From JALYYC01 sp963795805 (lineage in GTDB: Bacteria; Chloroflexota; Dormibacteria; CF-121): a stretch of DNA of 64,000 bases. Numbering within the stretch: the stretch's first letter is position 1; each line of letters opens with the position of its first letter. Shown piece by piece: positions 8,703 to 18,554 of this stretch. Location of the stretch: assembly GCA_963795805.1 (NCBI GenBank), contig CAWCIV010000004.1, positions 1,441,486-1,505,485 on the forward strand. The letters run 5' to 3'. A model generated the notes under the pieces. That model searched no databases and had not been told where the DNA came from. It was given only the letters and a program-made list of their open reading frames with translations. Position numbers and translations under genes: made by a program.

Positions 8703-11098
8703 ACGCTGTCCTGCGCAAATGCCTCGCCGACCTGCGCCGGCGGAAAGTGCAGACGGCGGTCATTGCCCTGGTGCTTTTCCTGTCGAGCCTGTCGACGACC
8801 CTGGCCCTAACGCTGCTGGTCGAGACCGACGCGCCCTTCGACCGCGCGTTCGAACAGGCGGAGGGCGCGCACCTCGCGATGTCGTTCTCGGTGTCCGCCG
8901 TCAACGCGGCGCAGTTGCAGTCCACCGCGGCCGTCCCTGGCGTGGCGGCGGCTGTCGGACCGTGGCGGGTTGATCCGTGGGTGGTCCAGGGCCAGTTTGG
9001 CGACAGTATTCTGGCGCCGCTAGCCGGGCGCGATGGCCCCGGGGGACCGGTGGACCGCCTGACCTTGACGGCTGGACGCTGGGCGCAGGGGTCCGGCGAG
9101 GTCGTGCTCGCGCAGCGGCTCGCCGACAAACTCGGCCTGCAACCTGGCACCAGCATTCCCTCAGCCAGTGACAGCCCGATTCCCGCCATGCGGGTCGTGG
9201 GCATCGTCGCGTCTGTCGGGAATGGCCCGGATGCGTGGGCCCTGCCGGCCTCCGTTCCGCTCCTCAGTTCGCGCCAACCGGAGACTACCTACCTGATGGA
9301 ATACCGTGTGGTCAACGCCGGCACCCGGCAGCAGATCAAGGCGGTCGCCGATGCGATCACGAGCCGGTTGCCCTCCGGGGCGGTGATCGATTCGAGTAAT
9401 TACCTCGACGCGAAGCTCAACGCCGACCGGACGACGGCGGTCATGATCCCATTCCTACTGGCCTTCAGCGTGTTTGCCCTGCTTGCGTCCGCCTTCATCA
9501 TCGTCAACCTGGTCAGCGGCGCGGTCATCGCTGGGACGCGGGATATCGGGATCATGAAGTCAGTTGGGTTCACACCGGACCAGGTGGTCATGGTGCTGGC
9601 GGGCCAGATGCTGATCCCGGCCATCATCGGATGCCTGGGGGGCCTGCCGCTTGGCATCCTACTGAGCCAGCCATTCCTGGCCGACACCGCGCACGCCTTC
9701 AACCTCCCACAAACGTTCGGCATCGCACCTGGCCCTGACGCCGCCGGCCTGGGCGCGATCCTCCTGATCGTGGTTATCACGACGATCCTGGCGTCGTTGG
9801 GGGCCGGCGGGATGAGCGCCGCCGCGGCTATCGCCGCCGGCACATCTCCAGCGGCACCCCCGCGGCGGCTTCGGATTCTCCTGCCCCCCTTGCGGGGGAA
9901 GGTTGGGTTGGGGAGTCTGTCACTCCCTCGGCCCGTAACCCTTGGTCTGTCAGAGTTTCTCGCGAGGCCAATGCGGTCGGCCATGACGATTGGCGCGATC
10001 GTGATTGGCGTGGCGACCGTCACGTTCGCAATCGGACTCACGAGCTCGTTGCATCTGGTGCAGGCCGGAATCAGCCGAACCCAGCAAGTTCAAGTCGAGG
10101 TCTTCGGGGTGGGCGGCGGGAGCAAGGGTCCGGGCGGACCCGTCGCAGCCAGTCCAGGGGGACCACCGGTGGCGGGTCCAGGCTTAGCCGAGGCGCAACT
10201 TCAGTCGACGATCGCCGCCCAGCCGGGAACGGCCCGCTTCGTGGGCGAGCGCCAGCAGAACGTGACGGTCGCAGGCGCTGGCGAACCGGTTCCGCTCACC
10301 ACGTATCGGGGCGAGTCGTCGTGGATCGGTTATCCGATCATCAGCGGGCGTTGGTTTCACGCCGCCGGCGAGGCTGTAGGACCCAGCAACTTCTTCAAGC
10401 GGACGGGCCACCGCGTCGGCGATGTCATTACTGCCACCCTCGAGAGCGGACAGCAAGTTCGGCTCACCCTCGTGGGCGAGATTTTCGACCAGCAAAACGA
10501 CAACATCCTCTTGCGGGCCGACTGGGCCACGCTTCCCGGAAATCCGGCCGTCCAAAGCTACGAGATCCAGCTGAGGCCAGGGACCGATCAGCGAGCCTAC
10601 GCCAGCGCGCTGCAAACAGCCGATCCGGGTGTTGACGTGGGCGTTCGCGGACGCGACGGCATCGAGACGGCATTTCTGCTTATCGAAAGCACGCTCGGTG
10701 GGCTGGCGCTCATCCTGACGTTGATCGCGGCCGCGGGCGTCTTCAACACTGTCGTCCTGAACACACGGGAGAAGGCCCGCGACATCGCTATCCTGAAGGC
10801 GATCGGCATGACACCGCGCCAGGTTGTGACCATGGTGCTGGCATCAGTCGCCGTGCTTGGCATCCTCGGAGCCGTCGTCGGGATCCCGGCCGGGATCGCG
10901 CTGCATGCCAACATCCTGGTCCTCATGGGTCAGATTGCTTCCTCGACAGGGATCCCAAAGGCGTTTTTCCAGGTCTTCGGAATACCCATGCTGACCGGAC
11001 TGGGCCTGGCGGGCATCGCGATCGCGTTGCTGGGCGCGATGCTGCCGGCGCAGTGGGCCGCACAGTCGCGCGTCACCGAGGTGCTCCAGACGGAATAA
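8699..11098 (+). CDS. FtsX-family ABC transporter permease
   Basis: The 799-residue permease starts with GTG and has the duplicated MacB/FtsX layout: an N-terminal membrane helix, a large extracytoplasmic domain, three helices (about 245-375), then a second helix near 425, a second extracytoplasmic domain and three final helices (about 660-790). FtsX signatures such as RDIGIMKSVGFTPDQV and RDIAILKAIGMTPRQV are present in both halves. Two oddities stand out. A Gly/Pro-rich loop lies near residues 470-495. The cytoplasmic linker at about residues 392-410 is encoded by a copy of the G/C-rich hairpin repeat found elsewhere in the window. With the ATPase it should move or sense lipophilic or peptide substrates. 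Confidence 0.92.
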   Translation: MNAVLRKCLADLRRRKVQTAVIALVLFLSSLSTTLALTLLVETDAPFDRAFEQAEGAHLAMSFSVSAVNAAQLQSTAAVPGVAAAVGPWRVDPWVVQGQFGDSILAPLAGRDGPGGPVDRLTLTAGRWAQGSGEVVLAQRLADKLGLQPGTSIPSASDSPIPAMRVVGIVASVGNGPDAWALPASVPLLSSRQPETTYLMEYRVVNAGTRQQIKAVADAITSRLPSGAVIDSSNYLDAKLNADRTTAVMIPFLLAFSVFALLASAFIIVNLVSGAVIAGTRDIGIMKSVGFTPDQVVMVLAGQMLIPAIIGCLGGLPLGILLSQPFLADTAHAFNLPQTFGIAPGPDAAGLGAILLIVVITTILASLGAGGMSAAAAIAAGTSPAAPPRRLRILLPPLRGKVGLGSLSLPRPVTLGLSEFLARPMRSAMTIGAIVIGVATVTFAIGLTSSLHLVQAGISRTQQVQVEVFGVGGGSKGPGGPVAASPGGPPVAGPGLAEAQLQSTIAAQPGTARFVGERQQNVTVAGAGEPVPLTTYRGESSWIGYPIISGRWFHAAGEAVGPSNFFKRTGHRVGDVITATLESGQQVRLTLVGEIFDQQNDNILLRADWATLPGNPAVQSYEIQLRPGTDQRAYASALQTADPGVDVGVRGRDGIETAFLLIESTLGGLALILTLIAAAGVFNTVVLNTREKARDIAILKAIGMTPRQVVTMVLASVAVLGILGAVVGIPAGIALHANILVLMGQIASSTGIPKAFFQVFGIPMLTGLGLAGIAIALLGAMLPAQWAAQSRVTEVLQTE
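9880..9916 (+). repeat. hairpin/G-tract repeat element inside the permease gene
   Basis: CCCCCCTTGCGGGGG followed by a tail AAGGTTGGGTTGGGG matches the family found at 20.7, 21.7, 26.2-26.5 and 34.4 kb. Here it lies in frame within the permease coding sequence and contributes roughly a dozen residues to the linker between the two halves. It is the most diverged copy. Confidence 0.75.
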
Positions 11099-11187
11099 CA
11101 TGCCTGGTCCGCTTGTGGGGCGGTTCGGGTGGAGGCCTCGTCGAGCGCCCGGCGTCGTTAGCCTCCCCAGTTGGGAAGCGCGAGCTC

Positions 11188-12321
<1,134 letters not shown>

Positions 12322-12433
12322 GAAGTTTTCTTACCCAAGTTTGACGTATTCACGCATGCTACGTCCAGCATCATTTGGATTGTGATGCGAGCGCTATCAG
12401 ATCTTAGGTAATCGGCCGCGCCCTAATTGGCCG

Positions 12434-12775
12434 CTAATTGACTTTGCGTGAAGTGAATTGCCGCTCTCTGGCTACCTGAGCGGCCCGAGCCAGCCAGAAG
12501 GCCAACCGCTCCTCGTAGTGGGCGAGCTGCCGCCGGATGATCGCCAGGTCGATGCCCCGGATCTCGGCCGCCGCCACCAATTCGATCGCCGGCAGACGCC
12601 CCAGCAGATCCGCGAGGAGCCGCTCCTTGTAGGCAGTCAGCTCGCTGTAGACGGCGATCCAGTGCTCGATCTCCTCCGGTCGGTTTGACTCCGCCGGTTC
12701 GCCATTCAACCGGCGGGCCGGATCGATCGCCTCGCCGGCCAGAAGCCGGTGTTCCTCGTTGTGGAACGGGCTCAC
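12434..12775 (-). CDS. small protein, tandem paralogue 2
   Basis: I do not recognise the family. The 113-residue product shares an obvious pattern with the gene just upstream: EHWIAVYSELTAYKERLL here against VHWIKAYTELLEFKDRLL there, then EIRGIDLAIIRRQLAHYEERLAFW-type text against EIRDLDLTLIEIQRTRYRSRLNFW-type text. Both are helix-rich and cytoplasmic with no Cys, probably forming a two-helix hairpin. The ATG overlaps the upstream stop by 4 nt. The pair lies just upstream of the sigma factor on the same strand, so read-through into sigA is possible. Confidence 0.7.
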   Translation of the reverse strand: MSPFHNEEHRLLAGEAIDPARRLNGEPAESNRPEEIEHWIAVYSELTAYKERLLADLLGRLPAIELVAAAEIRGIDLAIIRRQLAHYEERLAFWLARAAQVARERQFTSRKVN

Positions 12776-13107
12776 CCGGGCGCGGTCTTCTTTGCCAATA
12801 GCCTGGCCTTACGGTCCTCCCAGAAGTTGAGTCGAGAGCGGTATCGGGTACGTTGGATCTCGATCAGCGTGAGGTCCAGGTCCCGGATCTCGCGGCCTGC
12901 TGGTGCAGAGAGGGTCTTAATCCCGGACTCCATGTCGAGGAGCAGCCTGTCCTTGAATTCGAGCAGCTCGGTGTAGGCCTTGATCCAGTGGACGGTGTCT
13001 TCAAGGGCGAGCGTCGTCGGGTCTTCGCCGTACATCAGGCGATCGGGATTCATCACGCGAGTGGCCAAGTCGACACTCTTGCCGTTTTTCCTATCGACGT
13101 CTGGCAT
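12772..13107 (-). CDS. small protein, tandem paralogue 1
   Basis: This is the first of two overlapping paralogues of unknown function. I chose the ATG at 13107 (111 residues) rather than the upstream start at 13188. From 13107 the distance to the shared HWI motif (residue 40) nearly equals that in the downstream paralogue (residue 38), and AGGTGG lies about 10 nt upstream. Helices with the pattern EFKDRLLLDMESGIK and LNFWEDRKARLLAK suggest an alpha-helical, possibly coiled-coil, protein. The tandem arrangement with a 4-nt overlap suggests a hetero-oligomer or a recent duplication. Confidence 0.65.
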   Translation of the reverse strand: MPDVDRKNGKSVDLATRVMNPDRLMYGEDPTTLALEDTVHWIKAYTELLEFKDRLLLDMESGIKTLSAPAGREIRDLDLTLIEIQRTRYRSRLNFWEDRKARLLAKKTAPG

Positions 13108-13303
13108 TGCACTAACCACCTGCCACCCCATGATTTGCCGACCCTGACAGTCTGGAGTTCGAGCGCTATCTCGAACTGGAGGGCACAAGGCGCCCGAATG
13201 GTGACTCGAGCTTACACCGGGAGTCGCGCGCGTGCCGCTTAAACGGACCCAATCTTCGAAAGATCATCAGATCGAATGACCCTGCCGTTTCGTGAGGCCG
13301 TGA

Positions 13304-13333
13304 GGAGGCATCCCCGTCGCCGGGAATGCCTCC
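13304..13333 (-). terminator. hairpin downstream of the beta-propeller gene
   Basis: GGAGGCAT pairs perfectly with ATGCCTCC around a G/C-rich loop. It lies 39 nt beyond the stop of the gene at 13372-14517 in the transcribed direction. There is no U tract, so it is a hairpin candidate rather than a proven intrinsic terminator. Confidence 0.4.
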
Positions 13334-13371
13334 ACGTCTCAATCATCCACTCGGATGAGTCGGCCCGGTTG

Positions 13372-14517
13372 CTAGAAGGCCGCGATGCCCTCCTGGCTCC
13401 CGCCATTCGGGATCAGGTACAACGCAACCGGGGTCAGCGAACCATCGCCGTTGACCGCGAAGGCGCGAACCGAGGCACTACCGCCGCTTTGCGCGTAGAG
13501 GAAGTGCTGATCGGCGGAGACCGCCATGTCGACGGCGCCCGGGATGCCCGCCGCGGCCACCGGGTTCACCAGGACCACCGTGCCGTTGTTGGTGATCTGG
13601 TACTGACTGAGCGTTCCACTACCGGCATTCGCCGCGTAGTAGTTGCCCCGCGCGCTCGCAACCCAGCAGGCCGCCGCCTGTCCGTCGGGAGCGCCAAAGC
13701 TGACAAGCCCCAGCGTGTCATCGGCGTTGACCTGATAGGTCGAAACATTGCCGAAGCCTGCGTTGACGAGCACCAGCCGGCCGGCTGGATCGAAGACGAA
13801 GGCGAACGCGTTGCCGCCAACCGTGGTCGTCACGGGAGCAGCCGACAGGCGACCGTTGCGGAGCACATCGAAGATGTCGATGCCGCCACCATCACTGCCT
13901 TTCAGCGACACCGCCAGGTCCCGGCCGTCGGGCGTGAAGCCAACCTGCGCTGGCGCCGAGAGGAAGAACGGCGGGTTGGCATTGGGGAGACTGAGCGAGC
14001 GAACCGAACCCTCGATTGGATGCAGCCGGGTGCCCGCGATGCGATAGCCCGAGACGAAGCCTGGGCCGCCGGCGTCGAGGACGTAGACCAGGTTTTCGTG
14101 GACGGTGATACTGGAGGGGAATGGGCCGCCCGAGCTGATCACCTGGTTCAAATGCAGTCGGTCGCCATTGACGCCGAAGACCGAAACCGAGTCGCTGCCG
14201 GCGTTGGGCGCGAAGAGCAGCGCGTGCTCGGCGTCGTAAACGAGCGAACTCTGCGACGCGAGTGGGTCGACGGCAGCGCCGGTCTCGCGGCCGCCCCGGC
14301 CGCCGGTCGGGTAGGTCGCCGAATAACTCAGCGAGCCATCACCATGGCGCGCGTAGGCGACGATTGAGTTTCCTGTCGGATCGTTCGTCTGGACGAAGAC
14401 CGCATGATCGGCGCCGCGCGTTGGCTCCTCAGCATTGGCCAGCACGGCGGGTGCCGCCACCAGGGCCGTCGCCGCGGCGCCAATAACTACACCGAGTCGG
14501 ATCAGATGATGTCGCAT
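13372..14517 (-). CDS. secreted beta-propeller (lactonase-like) protein
   Basis: The 381-residue protein starts at the ATG at 14517, preceded by AAGGAGGAACC, not at the longer frame's start. It has a Sec signal peptide (about 1-30, ending LANA), then blades of the form VSVFGVNGDRL, VSGYRIAGTRL, VSTYQVNADDTLG, LSQYQITNNGTV and VRAFAVNGDGSL spaced about 50 residues apart, as in the seven-bladed 6-phosphogluconolactonase-like (YVTN/Lactonase) fold. The repeated pattern of a short label followed by a value suggests an extracytoplasmic seven-bladed propeller of unknown ligand. Such secreted versions rarely have proven lactonase activity. It stands alone, next to the two-component pair at 14.6-16.4 kb. 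Confidence 0.8.
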   Translation of the reverse strand: MRHHLIRLGVVIGAAATALVAAPAVLANAEEPTRGADHAVFVQTNDPTGNSIVAYARHGDGSLSYSATYPTGGRGGRETGAAVDPLASQSSLVYDAEHALLFAPNAGSDSVSVFGVNGDRLHLNQVISSGGPFPSSITVHENLVYVLDAGGPGFVSGYRIAGTRLHPIEGSVRSLSLPNANPPFFLSAPAQVGFTPDGRDLAVSLKGSDGGGIDIFDVLRNGRLSAAPVTTTVGGNAFAFVFDPAGRLVLVNAGFGNVSTYQVNADDTLGLVSFGAPDGQAAACWVASARGNYYAANAGSGTLSQYQITNNGTVVLVNPVAAAGIPGAVDMAVSADQHFLYAQSGGSASVRAFAVNGDGSLTPVALYLIPNGGSQEGIAAF

Positions 14518-14607
14518 GGTTCCTCCTTGGGTACCGGGTTGATCTGACCCGGAGCCTAGAGAGGCTGGATGACTGGCGGATGACGCGTCGTCATCCAATC
14601 GACACAA

Positions 14608-15678
14608 TCAAACCGGAACGCTGAACCAGAAGCGCGTCAGCCCCGCTGACGAGTCGGCGCCGACCTGCCCGCCGGTCGCTTCGACCAGTTGTTTGACGAT
14701 GGCGAGGCCAATGCCAGCCCCGCCGCGGGCGCGGTCGCGCGATTTCTCGACCCGATAGAAGCGCTCGAAGATCCGTGGCAGGTCCTGCGGCGGGATACCG
14801 TCACCGGTGTTGGCAATCGTCACCAACGCATCAGACCGTCGGGCTTCGGCGGCAACCGTCACCACACCGCCGTCGGGGGTGTATCGCGATGCGTTTTGGA
14901 GTAGGTTCGCTAATACCTGGGCGAGATGGTCCGCCTGCGCTCGCGCCGGCAACTGATCAGGCACACGCAGCCGCAGGGTGATTTCCTTTCGCTCGAACGA
15001 TGGCCGCGCCAGCTCGACCGCCGACCGGACTGCCTGGGCTAAGTCGATCGCCTCAAGCGCCGCTGCCGTCGCCGAGTCCGTATTCGCCAGCGATTCCAGC
15101 GAGCGTGAAAGCCGGGCAAGGCGGTCGACCTCTTCCTGTAGCGATTGAAATTGCTCCGTGCTTGGAGCGATGACGCCGTCACGGAGCGCCTCGAGGTACC
15201 CGTGCAGGTTCGTCAGCGGAGTGCTGAGCTCGTGGGCGGCGTTGGCAATGAACTCGCGTCGCAATCGCTCCTGGTCCTCCAGGCCTTCCGCCATCTGGTT
15301 GAAGGAGTCGGCCAGCGACGCAACCTCCTCCGGTCCCGTGCGCGTCACCCGTGCGTGGTATTCGCCCGCGGCAACCCGGCGTGCGGCGCGCCCGATCTCT
15401 TCCAGCGGTCGCGCGAAGCGCATCGCCAGCAACGAGGCCAGCAGCACGCTGATGGCGATCGCGATGAGCGCGGCGATGATGAAGACCGCCGCCACGCTGT
15501 GGTTGAACATGTCCCGTGCGAAGCTGGCCGACTGCCCCGACTGCACCATCAGGCTGCTGAAGGTTGCCTGCGCCACGCCGAGCACGCCAATCGCCAGGAC
15601 GAGCAGCGCGGCGCCGGTCACCGCGAGCGAGAGCAGGGCAACCCGAGCGGTGATGCCGCTCAGGCGGGGAAGCCTCAT
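14608..15678 (-). CDS. HAMP-containing sensor histidine kinase
   Basis: The 356-residue protein has two membrane helices (about 12-36 and 62-86) enclosing only about 25 extracytoplasmic residues, a HAMP domain (about 87-140), a HisKA domain with NAAHELSTPLTN (His at 149) and a HATPase domain with NTGDGIPPQDLPRIFERF and GAGIGLAIVKQL. The Ser in HELST replaces the usual Arg of HELRT, a tolerated variant. With so short a loop it probably senses an intramembrane or protein-partner signal. Its ATG overlaps the stop of its regulator by 4 nt. Confidence 0.92.
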   Translation of the reverse strand: MRLPRLSGITARVALLSLAVTGAALLVLAIGVLGVAQATFSSLMVQSGQSASFARDMFNHSVAAVFIIAALIAIAISVLLASLLAMRFARPLEEIGRAARRVAAGEYHARVTRTGPEEVASLADSFNQMAEGLEDQERLRREFIANAAHELSTPLTNLHGYLEALRDGVIAPSTEQFQSLQEEVDRLARLSRSLESLANTDSATAAALEAIDLAQAVRSAVELARPSFERKEITLRLRVPDQLPARAQADHLAQVLANLLQNASRYTPDGGVVTVAAEARRSDALVTIANTGDGIPPQDLPRIFERFYRVEKSRDRARGGAGIGLAIVKQLVEATGGQVGADSSAGLTRFWFSVPV

Positions 15679-16379
15679 CGCCCCTTGTCCATGACCGCGC
15701 GGTATCCGGCCCCGCGCACGGTCGCGATATAGCGCGCTCGTTCGGCAGCCTCCCCGAGCTTTTCCCGCAGCCTTCCCACGTGCACATCAATGGTGCGCTC
15801 GAGCGCGTCCCCCTGCACCGGCCCATAGAGCGCGTCGAGGAGAGCCTGACGCGTCAGGACCCGCCCTTCCGCCTGAACCAGCGCGGTCAATAGTCGGAAC
15901 TCCGCGGCGGTCAGCCCGATCGCTCGGGCCCCGCGCCGCACCTCGTACCGGTCCTGGTCGATCAATAGGTCGCCATGCGCGAGGACTCCACGGACGGCAG
16001 GCTTCCCCTGGTCATGCTCCGCCCGGCGCAACACGGCTTTGACCCGGACAACGAGCTCAGCAGGGGAGAAGGGCTTGACCAGGTAGTCGTCGGCACCTTC
16101 ATGGATCCCATAGACGCGATCCGCCGTCGTTCCACGAGCGGAGAGCATGACGATGGGAACGTCCGATCGCTCGCGAACAAGGCGCATCAGGGCGAGCCCA
16201 TCCAGTTCGGGCAGCATCAAATCGAGGACGATCAACCGGGGTTGCGAATCGGCCACCGCTTTGAGCGCGGCGTTCCCGTCGGCGGCCGTCACCACGGGAA
16301 AACCCTCGCGCTCCAGGTAGGTGCGGACGAGCGTCACGATCTTGGGATCGTCGTCGACGACCAGGATGGGAGCGTTCAC
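15675..16379 (-). CDS. OmpR-family response regulator
   Basis: The 234-residue protein starts with GTG and has a receiver domain (DDD at 9-11, phospho-acceptor Asp at 53 in IVLDLMLPEL, Lys in LVKPFS) and a winged-helix DNA-binding domain (LTAAEFRLLTALVQAEG; ERTIDVHVGRLREKLGE). It is the first gene of the pair with the HAMP kinase at 14608-15678. Its start faces, across about 80 nt, the divergent gene at 16463, whose promoter may be a target. Confidence 0.93.
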   Translation of the reverse strand: MNAPILVVDDDPKIVTLVRTYLEREGFPVVTAADGNAALKAVADSQPRLIVLDLMLPELDGLALMRLVRERSDVPIVMLSARGTTADRVYGIHEGADDYLVKPFSPAELVVRVKAVLRRAEHDQGKPAVRGVLAHGDLLIDQDRYEVRRGARAIGLTAAEFRLLTALVQAEGRVLTRQALLDALYGPVQGDALERTIDVHVGRLREKLGEAAERARYIATVRGAGYRAVMDKGR

Positions 16380-16450
16380 GGCGGCGTCAACCTGAGGAGA
16401 AGCCTAAGGACTCAGTGTGACGCCCGCATGAAGCGGCAGGTTGGCCCGGC

Positions 16451-16456
16451 TAGACT
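16451..16456 (+). promoter_or_regulatory. probable -10 element of a leaderless promoter
   Basis: TAGACT ends 6 nt before the GTG start at 16463, and no ribosome-binding site is visible. This fits the layout seen at 7986, 19822, 23050 and 26890. Confidence 0.4.
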
Positions 16457-16462
16457 GTAGCC

Positions 16463-17002
16463 GTGCGCCCCCTGTCCGAGGTCGCCGGAGAGGAGCTCCT
16501 CTGGGTTCAGCCGGCTGCGCGCAAGCGGGTTCACGAGCTCCGCGCGAGCGACGAAGTCGTCGCCACCCTCAGCTTCCAGCGCGGCTCCCTCGCCGACGCG
16601 ATCGCGGCCGACGGCCACTGGACCTTCAAGCGGCAGGGCTTCTGGCATCCGCGGGTCACCGCTCGAGTCGCGGGATCCGAGACGGACCTCGCGCAGTTTC
16701 GTCCGCACTGGATGGGCGGCGGCACGCTCGAATCTCCTGACGGTCGGACGACCCGGCTGACATCGGCAAACCTCTGGCAAACCGAATGGGTCTGGCAGGA
16801 GTCCGACCTGGCCCTGATCCGATTCAAGGGCCGCCACGGCATGCTGAAGGCCAATGGCTCCGTGGCGATCGTTCCCGAGGCGTTGAGCCGTCCTGACCTG
16901 GCGCTGCTTGTCCTCCTCGGCTGGTACCTGATCCTCCTGTATGCGGAGGACGCCGCGGCCGCCAGCGCGGGCGCCACCGTTGCTGTCGTCGCGTCCAGTT
17001 AG
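16463..17002 (+). CDS. conserved hypothetical protein with C-terminal membrane segment
   Basis: The 179-residue product starts with GTG. Residues 1-140 are beta-rich with regular Trp and Gly (GHWTFKRQGFWHPRVT; WQTEWVWQESDLALIRF), a pattern reminiscent of the LURP-one/tubby-like C-terminal fold found in small soluble proteins. A single hydrophobic helix follows (LALLVLLGWYLILLYA, about 145-160), so it is probably tail-anchored. The assignment to that fold is by feel only. The next gene, also a membrane protein, begins 7 nt downstream. Confidence 0.6.
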   Translation: MRPLSEVAGEELLWVQPAARKRVHELRASDEVVATLSFQRGSLADAIAADGHWTFKRQGFWHPRVTARVAGSETDLAQFRPHWMGGGTLESPDGRTTRLTSANLWQTEWVWQESDLALIRFKGRHGMLKANGSVAIVPEALSRPDLALLVLLGWYLILLYAEDAAAASAGATVAVVASS

Positions 17003-17009
17003 CCAACCG

Positions 17010-17408
17010 ATGACGCGCGTTCGCGCGCTGGCCTTCCTGACGATCGGCGTGCTGCTCATTTACCAACTGGTCCACCTGGCGTCCGAGGACTGCAGCGGAC
17101 CCGGATGCGAATGGTTCATCCCGTTCTCCATTTACCTACCGCTCACCGCCTTCGCGCTGGCCGTGATCACCGGCGTCCGTGGCATCCAGGCGACCGCACC
17201 CCGCTCGCCGTTGCGCGCCATCCTCGCGGTGGCCCTTGTGATTTCGGTCATTGGCCCCTTCGCCGCCGTCATCCTGTTGCGCAACAGCCCGGACCTGGTT
17301 GTGCCGATCGCGACCGTGCTTGTACTGGTGGCGCCGGTTGCGGCCCTGATCGCGGACGCCGTCGATCGGCATCGATCCCAGACGCGCGCCGACAAGGCGG
17401 CTTTATGA
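17010..17408 (+). CDS. four-helix membrane protein of unknown function
   Basis: The 132-residue protein begins at the ATG at 17010 and has four predicted membrane helices (about 6-22, 33-54, 66-92 and 98-120) with a short Cys-containing loop EDCSGPGCEW between the first two. It has no recognisable family signature. It follows 16463-17002 by 7 nt, probably in the same transcript, and its end overlaps the convergent kinase gene by 6 nt. Confidence 0.6.
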   Translation: MTRVRALAFLTIGVLLIYQLVHLASEDCSGPGCEWFIPFSIYLPLTAFALAVITGVRGIQATAPRSPLRAILAVALVISVIGPFAAVILLRNSPDLVVPIATVLVLVAPVAALIADAVDRHRSQTRADKAAL

Positions 17409-18554
17409 GGTCTTCGGCAGCGTAAATCGAATCGTCGTGCCGGCGCCCGGCTGACTTTCGGCCGTGATGGTGCCGCCGTGGGCCGTCACAACATCCTTTG
17501 CGATGGCGAGCCCGAGCCCGGACCCCGTCGAATCGGTGCCTCGCACGAAGCGGTCGAAGATCCGCGGCAGGAGGTCGGGCGCGATGCCCGCGCCTGAGTC
17601 CCGCACCGAAACAGCAACAGCATCGGCAGCGGGCTCGGCGCTAACCGTGATCGAGCCGCCGGTCGGCGTGTGGGCCAGCGCGTTGCCGATCAGATTGCCG
17701 ACTACGCTGCGGATCCGGACCGGGTCGGCATTGACGGTCGGCAACCCGGCCGGCACATCCGCCCGGAGGCTCACACTTTTCGCTTGAGCTTGCGGCTGGA
17801 ACGATGCGACGGAGTCCGAAATCAGCACCGCCAGGTCGACCGGCTCGCGATTGAGCTTCAGGTTCCCGGTCTCGGCCAGCGCCAGCGTCCGCAGGTCATC
17901 GACCAACCGCTCCAGTGTCTGGGTGGCCTCCACGATCGGCGTGATGTGGGCGGCATCGCCGGGATAGAGGCCATCTGCGATCCCTTCCGCCTGGCCGCGG
18001 ATGATCGAAAGCGGGGTCCGGAGTTCGTGGGTGACGTCGGCGAGGAATGACCGGCGCTGCTTTTCGTTGGCCTCGAGGCGCTCGGACATGGCATTGAACG
18101 CCCGCGCGACCGAGCGCATATCGGGAGAACCCCACTCAGGCACACGCACGGTATAGTCGCCGTCCTGGATATGTCCGGCCGCCTCGATCAGGCTCCCGAC
18201 CGGCCGCGTAAAGCGCCGAATGCGTCGGACGACAAGAACAACGCCACCAATCGCGAGCAGAAGGAAAAAGATCGGGAACCCGGGACCATGATTGCCCGTG
18301 TGCACCCCGCCGACGGCGTTTCCGGCGACCCAGACGCCAAGCGTGCCGGCGACACCTGCCAGGAAGACGACGCCGAACAGCAAGAGAACGAACTGCCGCA
18401 CGAAGCGGGGCCGGCCGCGGCTCCATGGCGGGCGCGTCGGTGGCCAGGGCTCACCTTCCGGCCACCACGGTGGGCGTTCGCGGGACTGGTGCCGCCACGG
18501 CGAACCCTCGCGCCGTCCGCGCCATCGATCCCGACCTGGCTCCTGCTCGCTCAT
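17403..18554 (-). CDS. HAMP-containing sensor histidine kinase
   Basis: The 383-residue protein has an unusual N-terminal cytoplasmic tail of about 50 residues that is rich in Arg, Trp and Pro, two membrane helices (about 52-78 and 93-110) enclosing a very short loop (GGVHTGNHGPG), a HAMP domain (about 111-165), HisKA with DVTHELRTPLSI (His at 176) and a HATPase domain with DSGAGIAPDLLPRIFDRF and GSGLGLAIAKDV. Kinases with such a small outer loop, next to a tiny membrane partner gene, often sense through that partner. Its ATG overlaps the regulator stop by 4 nt. Confidence 0.92.
   Translation of the reverse strand: MSEQEPGRDRWRGRREGSPWRHQSRERPPWWPEGEPWPPTRPPWSRGRPRFVRQFVLLLFGVVFLAGVAGTLGVWVAGNAVGGVHTGNHGPGFPIFFLLLAIGGVVLVVRRIRRFTRPVGSLIEAAGHIQDGDYTVRVPEWGSPDMRSVARAFNAMSERLEANEKQRRSFLADVTHELRTPLSIIRGQAEGIADGLYPGDAAHITPIVEATQTLERLVDDLRTLALAETGNLKLNREPVDLAVLISDSVASFQPQAQAKSVSLRADVPAGLPTVNADPVRIRSVVGNLIGNALAHTPTGGSITVSAEPAADAVAVSVRDSGAGIAPDLLPRIFDRFVRGTDSTGSGLGLAIAKDVVTAHGGTITAESQPGAGTTIRFTLPKTS

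Noticed and set aside
12424..12440. short direct repeat (TAATTGGCCGCTAATTGAC)
   Set aside because: It is a two-copy TAATTG motif in an intergenic region with no wider pattern.
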